From G965233625 sp965233625 (GTDB lineage Bacteria; Planctomycetota; Planctomycetia; Pirellulales; Pirellulaceae): a stretch of DNA of 64,000 bases. The notes under the pieces are model-generated. The model worked only from the letters and a program-made list of their open reading frames with translations, made no database searches and was not told the DNA's origin. The translations under genes were made by a program, and so were the position numbers. Positions 8,484 through 18,496 of this stretch are shown one piece after another. Within the stretch, counting starts at the first letter, position 1. Each line of letters opens with the position of its first letter. The DNA lies in assembly GCA_965233625.1 (NCBI GenBank), contig OZ247499.1, forward strand, positions 5,022,001-5,086,000, read 5' to 3'.

Positions 8484-9920
8484 ATGACACGCAACAACTG
8501 GAAAGTCGCGGTGATCGGCGGCGGGTTGGCAGGACTTTCGGCCGCACACCGTCTGCTGGAACTGCAACCGGGAACCAACGTCACACTGTACGAGCGCAGC
8601 GATCGCACGGGCGGCGTGATTGACACCACGCACCGCGATGGCTTTCTTATCGAACGCGCTGCCGACATGTTCACCACCCGCGATCCGTGGGCGATGGATC
8701 TGTGCGAGAGGATTGGCCTGGCGGAAGAACTCACAGGCACACAGCAGCAACACCGGCAGGCTTTTCTGGTGCAAGGCGGCAAGCTGCATGCAGTTCCCGC
8801 CGGATTCAGCCTGATGGCGCCCAGCCGCGTCTGGCCCATGCTCACAACGCCACTGCTCTCGTGGCGCGGGAAACTGCGGTTGGGGTGGGAATACTTCACG
8901 CCAGCTGGTCCCGGCGCTGCGGACGAAAGCTTGGCCTCGTTTGCACGACGGCGGCTTGGTAAAGAAACCTACGAACGCATCGTGCAACCGCTGGTCAGCG
9001 GCATGTACACGGCCGATCCGGAACAGTTGAGCATGGCCGCCACCATGAAGCAGTTTCTGGAAATGGAACGCAAACACGGCGGCGTGATCCGCGGCGTGCT
9101 AAAGCGACCCGCATCGCAGAAGAAGAATGAGAAACAGGCCAGCGGCGCACGGTACAACATTTTCCGCGCCCCGCGCGACGGGATGAAACGGCTGGTCGAA
9201 ACTCTCGCGGCGCGTCTGCCTGAAGACTGCATCCAGCTCAACACACCCGTCACCGCAATGCAGCGGGAGGAAGAAGGCTGGCGGATTAGCACCGCCGGGG
9301 GCCACCGCAGTTTCGACGCCGTCATTCTGGCGGCCAGTGCACCCGGCGCCGCAAAGATTCTGGCCGCAGCCGATCAGCCGCTTAGCGAACAGTTAAGCAG
9401 CATCCCGCATTCCAGCGCCGCCGTCGTCGTGATGGGCTTCAACCGCGCAGACATCGAACATCCGCTGAACGGTTTCGGCGCCGTCGTGCCGCTGGTCGAG
9501 AACCGCAAGATTGTGGCCGCGAGTTTTTCCAGCGTGAAATTCCCCGGCCGCGCACCTGATGGAAAGGTGCTGCTCCGCGCTTTCGTGGGCGGCGCCTGCC
9601 AGGCCGAACTGCTGGAACAGGACGACGAAGGTTTACGCCAGATGGTGCTGGCCGAACTGCGTGAACTAATCGGCCTAAAAGGTGAACCGCTGGTGTGCGA
9701 CATCACCCGCTGGAATAACTCAATGCCCCAGTACCACGTCGGCCACCTGGAGAAAGCGGCCGATATCGAAGCCAGAACCGCCAGACTGCCGCGGTTGGAA
9801 CTGGCCGGCAACTTCCTGCACGGCGTCGGGATTCCGTACTGCATCCACAGCGGAGAGCAGGCCGCCGCACGCATCTTGCAGGTCGAAGAAACCCGTACGG
9901 AAGAGGTGGAAGCGGGTTAA
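8484..9920 (+). CDS. hemG: Protoporphyrinogen/coproporphyrinogen oxidase (HemY/HemG type, FAD-dependent)
   Basis: 478 residues. The N-terminal Rossmann motif is VAVIGGGLAGLSAAHRL (9-25) followed by the adenine-ribose Glu in LYERSDRTGG. Internal family segments are ADMFTTRDPWAMDL, VQPLVSGMYTADPEQLSM and FRAPRDGMKRLVETL. The C-terminal FAD motif is LAGNFLHGVGIPYCIHSGEQAA. The enzyme oxidises (copro)protoporphyrinogen IX to the porphyrin, late in haem synthesis, at the membrane or in the cytosol. Its length fits the family (about 450-480). It is divergently oriented from the GAF/PAS regulator; other haem genes are not in the window. Whether the substrate is the protoporphyrin or coproporphyrin form cannot be told from sequence alone. 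Confidence 0.92.
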   Translation: MTRNNWKVAVIGGGLAGLSAAHRLLELQPGTNVTLYERSDRTGGVIDTTHRDGFLIERAADMFTTRDPWAMDLCERIGLAEELTGTQQQHRQAFLVQGGKLHAVPAGFSLMAPSRVWPMLTTPLLSWRGKLRLGWEYFTPAGPGAADESLASFARRRLGKETYERIVQPLVSGMYTADPEQLSMAATMKQFLEMERKHGGVIRGVLKRPASQKKNEKQASGARYNIFRAPRDGMKRLVETLAARLPEDCIQLNTPVTAMQREEEGWRISTAGGHRSFDAVILAASAPGAAKILAAADQPLSEQLSSIPHSSAAVVVMGFNRADIEHPLNGFGAVVPLVENRKIVAASFSSVKFPGRAPDGKVLLRAFVGGACQAELLEQDDEGLRQMVLAELRELIGLKGEPLVCDITRWNNSMPQYHVGHLEKAADIEARTARLPRLELAGNFLHGVGIPYCIHSGEQAAARILQVEETRTEEVEAG

Positions 9921-9954
9921 TCATACCGCCGCTGCCGCTTCACTCACCGGGCCT

Positions 9955-11538
9955 TCACTTCGACTTGCGCACGCTTACTTCGGGCAGAGCCTGCTTGAAC
10001 TGCTCAATCGCCGCGTCGGAAACGCCTGTATCGCTGACATCCACCCAGCGCAGCTTTTTGATCGCGGTCAGTTGTTGTAACGCCTTGCCAGTCAGCGGTA
10101 CGCCGCGAAGCTTCAGATTGGTCAACGAAGTGGCGCCGGCAAGCTGGCGGATCGCGTCCGCTTCCACCTTCGTGTGGCTGATGTCGAGATAGTTGAGTTT
10201 CTCCAGCGTGGCTAGCTGCGCTAAACCTTTGCCGGTCAATGCCGTATTCGCAAGACGCACGTTGGCAAGCTCCGGCAATTGCGCCAGAACCGCCGCAGCG
10301 TCATCGCCCGCATCTGTGGACGAAAGATCAACATCGTTAATCCTCTTGATGCTCGCCAGCGACTGCAGCTGCGCCGGCGTCACCTGCAAACCAGCCAGTC
10401 GCAGACTTCCAAGTCGCGGGTGCGTTTTCAAGATGTCCGCGACGGCGCCTGTCGCGCGGGTGTGGCTGAGATCCAGATGTTCTAACCGTGGCATCTTCAA
10501 CAGCTGGTGCAGTTCTTTGTCGCTGACACGCGTGTGATCTAAGCGGACGTTGTACACCAGCGGCAGCGTGGCGATAGGCTCGATCACCGCATCGTCGATC
10601 CTGGCGCCGCCTATTTTGATTGTGCGCAGCTTTTTCAAATGGCGGATACGCCGCAGCCCGTTGGCGGTGATTTCGTCGCTGATCAGTTCCACGCCCTGCA
10701 AGGATTTCATACCAGCGAGGTGTTCCAGATCGTCGTCACCCAGCGGCACGTTCTGCACGTACAGTTGCTCCAGGTGCGAAAGCCGCGCGATCAGCGGCAT
10801 GAACTGCCCGCGGCTGGGTGACGCCTGACGCAAGTTGACCGATGTGATCCAGCCAACCGGGTCTTTATAAAGGTCAGCGCCAACCGCTTTCAGAGCGTCT
10901 TCAATCTGCTGCTCGCCCGTTTCAAATTTCTCCAGCGTGACCAGCGTCTGCCCCGTATCTTTGGCAACGGCGAACGTCTTCGGCCGTGGCTGACCGGGCT
11001 GACCCAGGCACCACACCAGCTTGTCGCCTTCCAGTTTGAAGATACCTTTCAGCAGGTTGCTATCTTCGCCTTTGAGTTCTTCGGCAACAGCGATGTTAGC
11101 CGTCGGATTAGCTACCGCGTTGAGAACTTTCGTATTGCTATTCTGCGGAAGCGCCGCCTGCCGGAAGGCGAACCGGTCTTCCTGCGAAAGTTCCAGGTCG
11201 ATCTCCATCGGCTGCGTATTGGTGGCGAGGCGTTTTAGCGTTGTCTTGCGAACCGCAGGACGTGTGAAGGCCAGGCTTCACGAAAGAAACAGGCCGGTCT
11301 CCGTCAGCACCACTTCGATAATATCGCCGGGCTGCTGACCAATCTGGGCGCCGGTTGGTTTTTCGCCGTGCTTCACCTGGCGGACAATCCATTTGCGTTG
11401 CAGACGCTGCTTCATCGGCTGATCGTCACCGCCGGCAGCGATGTTGCTGGACGAACCAGCAGGCTCACCCGCCAGCACGCCGCCCGCCATCAACAGCAGG
11501 CCTACGATAGAAGCCGTCATCCAGATTGCACAACGCAT
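9955..11538 (-). pseudogene. TIGR03067-type plus leucine-rich-repeat secreted protein, interrupted by one in-frame TGA
   Basis: Two open pieces lie in the same reading frame. The first (11538-11278) encodes a signal peptide (AIWMTASIVGLLLMAGGVLA) and LQRKWIVRQVKHGEKPTGAQ, up to ETGLFLS and TGA at 11280-11278. Reading on gives SLAFTRPAVRKTTLKRLATN, then MEIDLELS and continues to the end without another stop. LQRKW at the start and LLKGIFKLEGDKLVWCLGQP after the stop are the beginning and end of a TIGR03067 domain, so the TGA splits one domain. About ten leucine-rich repeats follow (LEHLDLSHTRATG, LNYLDISHTKVE). The ATG at 11208 has no ribosome site. A nonsense mutation or a base-call error is likely; intact it would be 527 residues. 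Confidence 0.75.
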
Positions 11539-11665
11539 GGTAGAAACCCCGCCGGTGATAAGCCCACTTTCACAAACTATCTTAGCGAGTTCATCGCCAA
11601 CCTAGAACACACAATCTGTAACGCGTGTGTAACGAACCAATGGAGCCTGATGATATAATGCGTGC

Positions 11666-12166
11666 ATGAAACGCTTCAGCGTAAAACGGCCAGGCCAGTG
11701 GTTATGGCGGACGGGATACACAAGGCAGCAGATTCTCGATCGCTGGTTAGAAGGCAGGTTTGAAGACGATCTACTCGTTTGCCCGTTGGGCGACGCACAT
11801 CTTGCAACAACGCTTGCCGAATTCCGTAACGATGAGCAGGCTCATGCGAAATGCAAGGAACGCTACCGCCTGGAAGTGGAAGCGTGGGAGGCGGAAGTCC
11901 GTGCGAATACTCCCGCAATACGACACATCGGACTGTATCTCGTAGCGTTGTGTGTGCCGGTGCATTTGATCTTCATGGTCATAGCAATCGTCTTCGACAT
12001 CATCACCAGTCCCACATCGTGGCCGGCATGGCTCTACATCACGCTTTCAATCACGCCGACGCTTGGCGCCAGCGGATTGCTACTTGCCATAGCCGGGTTG
12101 GTGCAACACCGCATCAAAGCGTTCCTGCTCTGGCGGCAGAGACACAAGGGACAGATATTTCTGTAG
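11666..12166 (+). CDS. Hypothetical protein with two C-terminal membrane helices
   Basis: 166 residues, not recognised as a named family. The N-terminal 85 residues are charged (RPGQWLWRTGYTRQQILDRW, then a Glu-rich helix EVEAWEAEVRAN). Two hydrophobic segments follow at about 92-115 (IGLYLVALCVPVHLIFMVIA) and 127-150 (WLYITLSITPTLGASGLLLA). The tail (RIKAFLLWRQRHKG) is basic, so N- and C-termini are probably both cytoplasmic. It stands alone; the gene upstream reads the opposite way. Codon use matches its neighbours. No function can be assigned. Confidence 0.7.
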   Translation: MKRFSVKRPGQWLWRTGYTRQQILDRWLEGRFEDDLLVCPLGDAHLATTLAEFRNDEQAHAKCKERYRLEVEAWEAEVRANTPAIRHIGLYLVALCVPVHLIFMVIAIVFDIITSPTSWPAWLYITLSITPTLGASGLLLAIAGLVQHRIKAFLLWRQRHKGQIFL

Positions 12167-12331
12167 TCAATTGCAGGGCATCCAAGCGGCACTTTGAAGA
12201 AGGTGCTGTGAGCATTCCGTGAAGTTTCTGCATTAGCGATTTTCGCCATTGGGTTCTTCGCCAGCTTTGCCACAATACGCGAAGTACGAATGTTCGTCGT
12301 AGCCGTTTCTGATTTCTGAAAGCGCGTTTCC

Positions 12332-13489
12332 ATGAAGACAGCTTTTACGGGCGCTCTGCGTGTGCTTTGCCTAGTGTGCGTGCTCTTGATCGTCGCAACC
12401 CATCACGCAGCCGCTGCTCCTGCGGGAGAACCAACCGGCGACGCAACAGGCGAAGGCGGTCAGGCTCTACATCCTGCCGCTGATTCTTTACCACGCAAGA
12501 AGCAGGAGGGTTCAATCCGGGTCTTAAGTTTGAATCTCTGGCATCATGGCGCCAAGGTGAACGGCGGTTTTGACATGATCGCCCGTGTCATCTTCGACTC
12601 TGGCGCCGACTTTGTGGCCATGTCTGAAAGCGACAAAGAAATTCCCGGCCGCCTGGTCCAAGCGCTCGAAAAGAAGGGACGTAAATATTACAGCCAGTAT
12701 GTCGGCAGCGATCTCGCCTTGCTCAGCCGGTATCCCATTCAACGCGCCGAGATGGCGCCAGATCCGAAATTCGCATCACGCCTATTGGCCTGCCACGTTG
12801 AGTTGCCGGATGGCGAACCGGTCATCGTGGTTACGGCGCACCTGGATTACCTGAACTACGCCACGTATCTGCCGCGTGGCTACGATGGCAACTCGTGGAA
12901 GATGATCGATACGGACCAGGATGGTAAGCCGGACCCCGTTGTTGACATCGCCAGGATCAGGAAGATGAATCTGGCGTCGCGGCGCGATGAGTCTATCGAC
13001 GCGTTTCTGGCTTACGCCCGCAAGTACCCCGGCAAGCACATTATCCTAGCGGGTGACTTTAACGAGTGTTCGCATCTGGACTGGACCGAAGCGACCAAAA
13101 ACCTGCAAAGCCATAACGGAGTGGTCATGAAGTGGCGCAATAGCAGCGTGCTTCAACAAGCGGGATTCATCGACGCCTACCGGCAATTGTATCCCAACCC
13201 CGTCACGCATCCGGGCGCGACCTGGCCCTCGCCGGCAGCCGGCCAGGGCTCGACATCCTGGGCGCCGGAAGTCGATGAACGCGACCGTATTGATTTCGTC
13301 TACTATCGCGCGGCTCAGCGCAAGAAAGCTTTGAAGGCAACCGCCGCCGCAATCGCCGGTCCGCGGAAATACTTCGTTTACAACATTCCCAAAGATCCAA
13401 AGTCCAAAGATCCGTTTGTGTTGACCAACCACCCCTGGCCGTCGGACCACAAAGGCGTACTGGTGGATTTTCAGGTTGTTGAGGAGTAA
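12332..13489 (+). CDS. Secreted endonuclease/exonuclease/phosphatase-family protein
   Basis: 385 residues with an N-terminal signal peptide (about 1-29). The EEP superfamily elements are in order: VLSLNLWHHG (first metal-site Asn), DFVAMSESD in place of the usual Gln-Glu, LALLSRYPI, VVTAHLDYLNY, HIILAGDFNECSHLDW and the C-terminal WPSDHKGVLVDF (SDH motif). The family comprises metal-dependent phosphodiesterases (nucleases, sphingomyelinases, inositol phosphatases). Export makes an extracellular phosphodiesterase or nutrient-scavenging nuclease likely. It is convergent with the cytochrome-like gene only 21 bases downstream. Confidence 0.88.
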   Translation: MKTAFTGALRVLCLVCVLLIVATHHAAAAPAGEPTGDATGEGGQALHPAADSLPRKKQEGSIRVLSLNLWHHGAKVNGGFDMIARVIFDSGADFVAMSESDKEIPGRLVQALEKKGRKYYSQYVGSDLALLSRYPIQRAEMAPDPKFASRLLACHVELPDGEPVIVVTAHLDYLNYATYLPRGYDGNSWKMIDTDQDGKPDPVVDIARIRKMNLASRRDESIDAFLAYARKYPGKHIILAGDFNECSHLDWTEATKNLQSHNGVVMKWRNSSVLQQAGFIDAYRQLYPNPVTHPGATWPSPAAGQGSTSWAPEVDERDRIDFVYYRAAQRKKALKATAAAIAGPRKYFVYNIPKDPKSKDPFVLTNHPWPSDHKGVLVDFQVVEE

Positions 13490-13510
13490 GCAGCCGTGAG
13501 GCTCTGAATG

Positions 13511-14827
13511 CTACTCCGCCCGCCAGTAATCCGGCAGGCCCTTCTTTGTTTCGCGCAGGATGGAGAGGATGTTCTTTCTATCTTGCAGCGAAAGATGCGG
13601 GAAGTCATCCGCCGTGTCCTGACGGTTGAGCACTTCCCATAGCTGCTGATAAATCTGCCGGCGGGCTTCGGTAGGCAGAGCGTTGAAAGAAGGCGAATAG
13701 ATCAGGTAGCTGCACGGGTATTTGAACATCCGCGTCTTGAGATCTAAATCGCGGAGCGAACGGCCCTGTGCATCTTTGGGCCCTATTGCCTGGAAGTCTC
13801 TGGCGAATGGGGTGCTGCCGGCGATGGGGGCGGTTAGCTTCGCTTCGTCTTTATACAGCAGGTGTTCCACCAGTTTTTTGCAGGCGGTGGCGATGCGGCG
13901 CTGTGCGAGTTCGCTGACGAATTTCTCCGGCCGGTCGAGGATGCGGTTCATCGTGTACGACTGGTGCAGTGCGGCGCGGGTCGTGAAACTCGCCTGGGTA
14001 ATGTGATTGTGCATCGCCGTCTGATGTGTGAGCAGCAGCAGCGCGACGATGTCGCTGTGGGCCGTTAGATAATGCCCCGGCTTCACCGCCTTGTTCACAT
14101 TCTGCCAGTTAGCGCCGGCATCCACATCGAGTTCTGTTGGCGCCTGCCGGTCCGTTGTCACGTTGCCCATGTGTCGTTGCTCGCCGTGGCTGCCGGTCAC
14201 GTACCAGCCTCCGTAACGCTTTCGCAACGGGCTTTGCTGCGTGGTGTTGTAGGTGCCGGCGCCGTAGTGCGGCAGGCCCGTGGGCGAAGCATAAACCGAC
14301 CGCACCAGATGCCCCGGCACGTTACCGGTGCGTGACGAAGCATGGCAACTCAGGCAATTGCCGGTATCGCGGACGAACTGCGGTTTTTCTTCCTGCTGTT
14401 GCTTGAGTGTGTAAAAGATGGGGCCCTGCTGCGGGTCCGTGGCTGAGATTTCCAGCACATCGCCATACTGCACATAGCCGACGTAAACATCATCGTTGAA
14501 GTAAATCGCCCGCGGCGCCTGGGGAGAAATCAGCCGTTGCTGCAGACTGGTCTTCGAAAACACCAGCGTCTGCGATTGCTGCGAAATCGAAAGCGCTTCC
14601 AGCACCTGTGACAGATACCCCAGACGGTCATCAAATTTCAGCTTCACTTCACCCCGGTCAATCCGCCGTTGCAGCCGCGCAATCGCATCGGCAGGTTTCG
14701 TGGTGGAATAGAAAACCGGCGCCTTGTCATATTCAATCTGCGCCGCTGCCACGCTGGGCAGTAAACAGCAGATGCAGGCGACAAGCGTCTGCCAGGCAGC
14801 GGACCACTTAAGTTTTACGAACGACAT
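13511..14827 (-). CDS. Secreted monohaem cytochrome c-like protein
   Basis: 438 residues from the ATG at 14827; an upstream ATG at 14881 would place 18 extra residues before the signal peptide (residues about 10-29). One haem-binding CxxCH is visible: CLSCH at residues 158-162, in FVRDTGNCLSCHASS. Later features are LLTHQTAMHNHITQ and a Tyr/Pro-rich C-terminus (FKYPCSYLIYSPSFNALPTE). It resembles periplasmic planctomycete proteins that carry one cytochrome c motif in a larger domain of unknown fold. Probably a periplasmic electron carrier or redox enzyme; the partner is unknown. No cytochrome maturation genes are nearby. Confidence 0.8.
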   Translation of the reverse strand: MSFVKLKWSAAWQTLVACICCLLPSVAAAQIEYDKAPVFYSTTKPADAIARLQRRIDRGEVKLKFDDRLGYLSQVLEALSISQQSQTLVFSKTSLQQRLISPQAPRAIYFNDDVYVGYVQYGDVLEISATDPQQGPIFYTLKQQQEEKPQFVRDTGNCLSCHASSRTGNVPGHLVRSVYASPTGLPHYGAGTYNTTQQSPLRKRYGGWYVTGSHGEQRHMGNVTTDRQAPTELDVDAGANWQNVNKAVKPGHYLTAHSDIVALLLLTHQTAMHNHITQASFTTRAALHQSYTMNRILDRPEKFVSELAQRRIATACKKLVEHLLYKDEAKLTAPIAGSTPFARDFQAIGPKDAQGRSLRDLDLKTRMFKYPCSYLIYSPSFNALPTEARRQIYQQLWEVLNRQDTADDFPHLSLQDRKNILSILRETKKGLPDYWRAE

Positions 14828-14939
14828 AGACTTCCGGGATTCGTCCAGGTAGGCGTGTACCGGGCGGGAACTAAGGTGCAACTATCTTGTTGCCTATTGG
14901 TATCTTCGTTGTGCGTGGAAAGAATCTCAACTTATTAAA

Positions 14940-17813
14940 TCACTCAACCTGTCTGGCCAGGGCGGCAGCGATGTCCTTTAGGCTCTTGGGCCACTCGTCG
15001 AAGGTGACGCTGCTGGCGCCGGGGATGTCTGGTCTGGTGATGCCTTTGACCAGTTTGTCCGTCGGCTGTGCGTACAAGAACGGCACCTTGGGCTGACCGT
15101 AGGTTGCGGGCAATGACTTTGCGTAGATCTCTAATTCGGCCGCATAGTGCGCCGGGTTTTCTGGCAGGTTGCTTTCCGCCGGAACCCAGATAACGCCCGC
15201 CACGCCCATGGGGGTCAGCGGACTTACGCACCAGTTGTAGGCGTACGTCGGAATGGTGTCTGCAGCAACGCCCTCGCTCTTCCCGGCTTGTGGAAAAGCG
15301 GGCGCCGAAAGCGGAGCCGCGACTGACAAATCTGCGTCACGTTCTTCCGCAGCAACGACTTTACGGACAAACGCTTTCACTTCTTCCACATGCTCTGCGG
15401 CTGCCTGCCGCGCGACAGAAGTATTGGGGTATTGCAGGAACAGTTCGTTCAGCCGGTCTTTGAACGCGGGATCTTGCACATCTTTCACACCCTGGAAAGA
15501 AGTCCACGACAGCGGCGAAGCCAGTTGCCGGTTACGGCCGCCCCGGCCCGAAGACATGGTCATAAAACCTTGCGGAACACCCTGCCGGTTGAGGGTCCGG
15601 GCGAACTCGTAAGCGAACATCGTGACGCCGCTGCCTTCCTTGGAGTAGTCGGCAGTCAACCAGGAAGAACGGTACCTGCCGCCGCCGGTTTCGAAGCGGC
15701 GTTTGCGCGGCGTGGTGAAACTGCTGGCCGCGGTCTTGCGGCGGAACTCGCGCACCAGCGGCATGGCAGCCGGTGCCGCGGCGTCTTTGTCACGTTTGTT
15801 ATAGGGCCACTCCGATGTCAACTGCGTGCTGCCGGTCAGATACCAGACGTCGCCGATGAGAATGTCTTTGACGGTTCTGTTGAAGCCATGCGAAGACTGC
15901 ACCTCTAAAGTGACTGGCGTGGTCGATGCTTTCCGGGCGGGGAATTCCACCGCCCATTGCTGCAGATCATTGGCAACGGCTTTACGGCTATCACCTGCAA
16001 ACGTCACGGTGACCGTTTCGCCCTGGTTGGCATGGCCCCAGACTTTGATGGGCTGACCGCGCTGCAGAATCACGCCGTCGCGGTAGTATTCCGCTACTTG
16101 CAGGATAGGATAGTCCGGGTCGGTGTAGCGGGCGTACTTTGCCTTGAGTGCGGCGACTTTTTCCAGATCGTCCTCTTCAAAGATCAGCTTGCCGCCGACG
16201 GCTGCGAATGGTGTGGCTGGCAGTCCTGCCTGGTTGTAAAGGTTGGAATTCTCCGGCACGGCGCTGTAGGCGTACTGCACGCCAACCGGCGCGGGTACGG
16301 CTTTGGAGCTGACAACGACTGTGTCGCCTACGATCTCAGCCTCAGCCGCATGCCACTTCCCGTCGGCGCCGCAAAGGCGGAAGTGGTTGAGCTTATCGCC
16401 CGGTGTGGGACGGGCGGGTTCGACGAATTTGCCTTCTTCGCGATAATCCTTGGCCATGCCTTTGTTGCCGCACATCAGCCCGCCGGAGAGACTTTCTGGT
16501 TCAAACGAGACAATCGCTTTGCCATCTTTAATTTCGTACCCGCTGTAAATGGGCCCGGTGTAGGCGATCTCTTGGCCGTATTCTTTGGCCAACGCCCATC
16601 GCGCCATCCGCATGCCGGGGTGCAGTTTGTTGAAGTAATGAATGCCGCTGGGCCGGGCGGAGTTAAGGTCCGACTGCACAACCATCCCCACGTGCTGGCG
16701 GTTGTTCATAAAGAACTTGTGCTGTGCCTGACGGACATCGGCAAAGCCGACGTTGTTGGGGTCCGGGGCGCCGTAGCACTGCATCTGGGTGAAGTAGAAT
16801 GGCATCTGCGGCATCTCCCAGGCGTCACGCCAGCCACGCACCAGCGCTTCCATCCGCGCGGCGTAGATGCGGCCATCGCCGCTATTGCTGGTCCCCTGGC
16901 ACCAGATGGCGCCGCGGATTGCGTACGGAATCACCGGCGCGATTTTACCGTTGAAGAACTGCGACGGCCCGCGCCACATTCCCGCAATGCCGGGCAGATT
17001 GGGCCGAGAGGGCAACTTGCCGCCCGCCTCTGCCGCCGCACCGGCTTCCGTCTGCCACTGCTTAAGATCTTCGTAATACTGCGCGTACGCGTTGCGGCCC
17101 TGCGTTGTTAGCGGGTCGGCATTGCGGATCAGGTCTGCGTCGCCTTTCAGGGCCGGATGTTGTTCGATCGCTTCGCGCTGTGTGAATGCTTCGATCCGCG
17201 TGTTGCTGTGCGCGCTGAGCAGAATGCCGATGGGCACGTTCAGCTCTTTGTAAAGTTCATAAGCAAAAGATAAGGACAACGCCGAAAATCCGCTGGCTGC
17301 ACTGGCTTTCTTCCAGCCGCCGTCGGATGTGGCCCGCTTCTGCGGATAGAGCGCCGACACCGTGTTGATGTTGATCTCGCGGATCGGAATATCTTCTTTG
17401 GAACTGGCGATCTCGCGGGCGATGCCGCTGCACATACTTTTGCCCGCTGTCCACACCATGTTGGACTGCCCCGAAGAGAACCACACTTCGCCCACCAGCA
17501 CACCGTTCAAATCAATCTGGCTGCCACGGTTGTTCTTCACCGTCAGCACGCGTTCCGCAGCAGATGCTTTCAGCGGGTCAAGCTTCACCATCCAGTCGCC
17601 ATGTTTGTCAGCAACCGCAGTCTTCGTCTGGCCGGCAAACGCAACACGCACCTGCGTGCCCGGCTTATCAAAGCCCCACACCGGCGCCGGCTTCCCACGC
17701 TGCAGAATCATATTGGCCGTAAATGGCGCCGCTAATTCAAGCTCCTCGCCGGTCGCCCATGTAGCAGGTAAGAACAGCAGCAGTGCCAGGAATGAAAGGA
17801 TGAAGTGCTTCAT
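14940..17813 (-). CDS. Tandem sialate O-acetylesterase-like secreted protein (second copy degenerate)
   Basis: 957 residues with a signal peptide (1-20). The first half is a sialate 9-O-acetylesterase type SGNH hydrolase: an N-terminal beta domain (PFTANMILQRGKPAPVWGF), block I VGEVWFSSGQSNM with nucleophile Ser117, RGAIWCQGTSNSGDG and, near the end of the domain, a SGIHYFNKLHPGMRMARWAL segment. The second half repeats the same order (YYRDGVILQRGQPIKVWGH near 570; IGDVWYLTGSTQLTSEW near 655; VAGVIWVPAESNL near 900), but GQSNM is replaced by GSTQL. The protein would remove acetyl groups from sugars outside the cell. The second copy is probably a non-catalytic carbohydrate-binding or structural domain. 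Confidence 0.88.
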   Translation of the reverse strand: MKHFILSFLALLLFLPATWATGEELELAAPFTANMILQRGKPAPVWGFDKPGTQVRVAFAGQTKTAVADKHGDWMVKLDPLKASAAERVLTVKNNRGSQIDLNGVLVGEVWFSSGQSNMVWTAGKSMCSGIAREIASSKEDIPIREININTVSALYPQKRATSDGGWKKASAASGFSALSLSFAYELYKELNVPIGILLSAHSNTRIEAFTQREAIEQHPALKGDADLIRNADPLTTQGRNAYAQYYEDLKQWQTEAGAAAEAGGKLPSRPNLPGIAGMWRGPSQFFNGKIAPVIPYAIRGAIWCQGTSNSGDGRIYAARMEALVRGWRDAWEMPQMPFYFTQMQCYGAPDPNNVGFADVRQAQHKFFMNNRQHVGMVVQSDLNSARPSGIHYFNKLHPGMRMARWALAKEYGQEIAYTGPIYSGYEIKDGKAIVSFEPESLSGGLMCGNKGMAKDYREEGKFVEPARPTPGDKLNHFRLCGADGKWHAAEAEIVGDTVVVSSKAVPAPVGVQYAYSAVPENSNLYNQAGLPATPFAAVGGKLIFEEDDLEKVAALKAKYARYTDPDYPILQVAEYYRDGVILQRGQPIKVWGHANQGETVTVTFAGDSRKAVANDLQQWAVEFPARKASTTPVTLEVQSSHGFNRTVKDILIGDVWYLTGSTQLTSEWPYNKRDKDAAAPAAMPLVREFRRKTAASSFTTPRKRRFETGGGRYRSSWLTADYSKEGSGVTMFAYEFARTLNRQGVPQGFMTMSSGRGGRNRQLASPLSWTSFQGVKDVQDPAFKDRLNELFLQYPNTSVARQAAAEHVEEVKAFVRKVVAAEERDADLSVAAPLSAPAFPQAGKSEGVAADTIPTYAYNWCVSPLTPMGVAGVIWVPAESNLPENPAHYAAELEIYAKSLPATYGQPKVPFLYAQPTDKLVKGITRPDIPGASSVTFDEWPKSLKDIAAALARQVE

Positions 17814-17942
17814 GTGTCTTATTCTGCTGAGACAGAAAACGAGAGTTCAGGCAGTGGATTTTGATCCTTACAATATAACTGCTGGGTGATGTTCAAGTTT
17901 ACGGACAACGGTTTTAGTTTTCGCTGTGAAGTAAGGCATCCT

Positions 17943-18452
17943 ATGTATATTCGCACCTACAAATGCGCAGCGTGCGAATTTGAATCGGCAACGGTTGATA
18001 GCCCCATTGGGTATTACCAGTTCGACGATGGAGAACGGATGCCGGTGTTGACCAGTAATGCATGGTGCTTCAGCTGCCTTACGATTACGCGTGTCGAAAA
18101 CCTGCCCCCGGTGGAGTATCTCGCCAGCGAGGTGAAGCGATTCGAAAGCGGTGATTTCACAGAGGATGACAGAGAACATGCCGCGTTATTCGATCAGCCT
18201 ATTGAAGACATGATGGCGACGCTTATCGCCACTTTCACGGAGATGATCCGCCGTTTCAAAAACCGCTCGACACCCAGTCGCTGCATCGAATGCGGCGGAA
18301 CGGAGTACAATGAAGTGGACGACGCCGCCGGGATGACGCATCCAGAGTGTGGCGGCACATTCCAACTGGTCGACCAGGCCCTCGGATCACCGGCGACGTA
18401 CTTCCTGCTTGATACGGAAGGCGTGCGGATTCAGCCACCGCGCACCCCTTAA
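17943..18452 (+). CDS. Small protein with two zinc-ribbon-like cysteine clusters
   Basis: About 169 residues. The ATG at 17943 follows a TAAGG ribosome site; an in-frame ATG further upstream would add 19 residues. Cysteines are paired as CAAC near the start, CFSC about 40 residues later, then CIEC and a final HPECGG, giving two possible zinc ribbons separated by an acidic and helical stretch (EDMMATLIATFTEMIRRFKN). The family is not recognised. Such proteins often bind nucleic acid or a partner protein. It is divergent from the sialate-esterase gene, and the DUF2200 gene follows 44 bases later on the same strand. Confidence 0.7.
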   Translation: MYIRTYKCAACEFESATVDSPIGYYQFDDGERMPVLTSNAWCFSCLTITRVENLPPVEYLASEVKRFESGDFTEDDREHAALFDQPIEDMMATLIATFTEMIRRFKNRSTPSRCIECGGTEYNEVDDAAGMTHPECGGTFQLVDQALGSPATYFLLDTEGVRIQPPRTP

Positions 18453-18496
18453 CCGGCGAATCAGATTTGCCCCAAACCCAACAACGCTTATCCGCC

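Noticed and set aside
11278..11280. Selenocysteine at the in-frame TGA
   Set aside because: The TIGR03067 family has no catalytic Cys at this place and no obvious SECIS hairpin was noticed after the codon; mutation or error is simpler.
15957..17111. 384-codon open frame on the + strand
   Set aside because: Antisense to the tandem sialate-esterase gene, which has clear motifs; no independent support.
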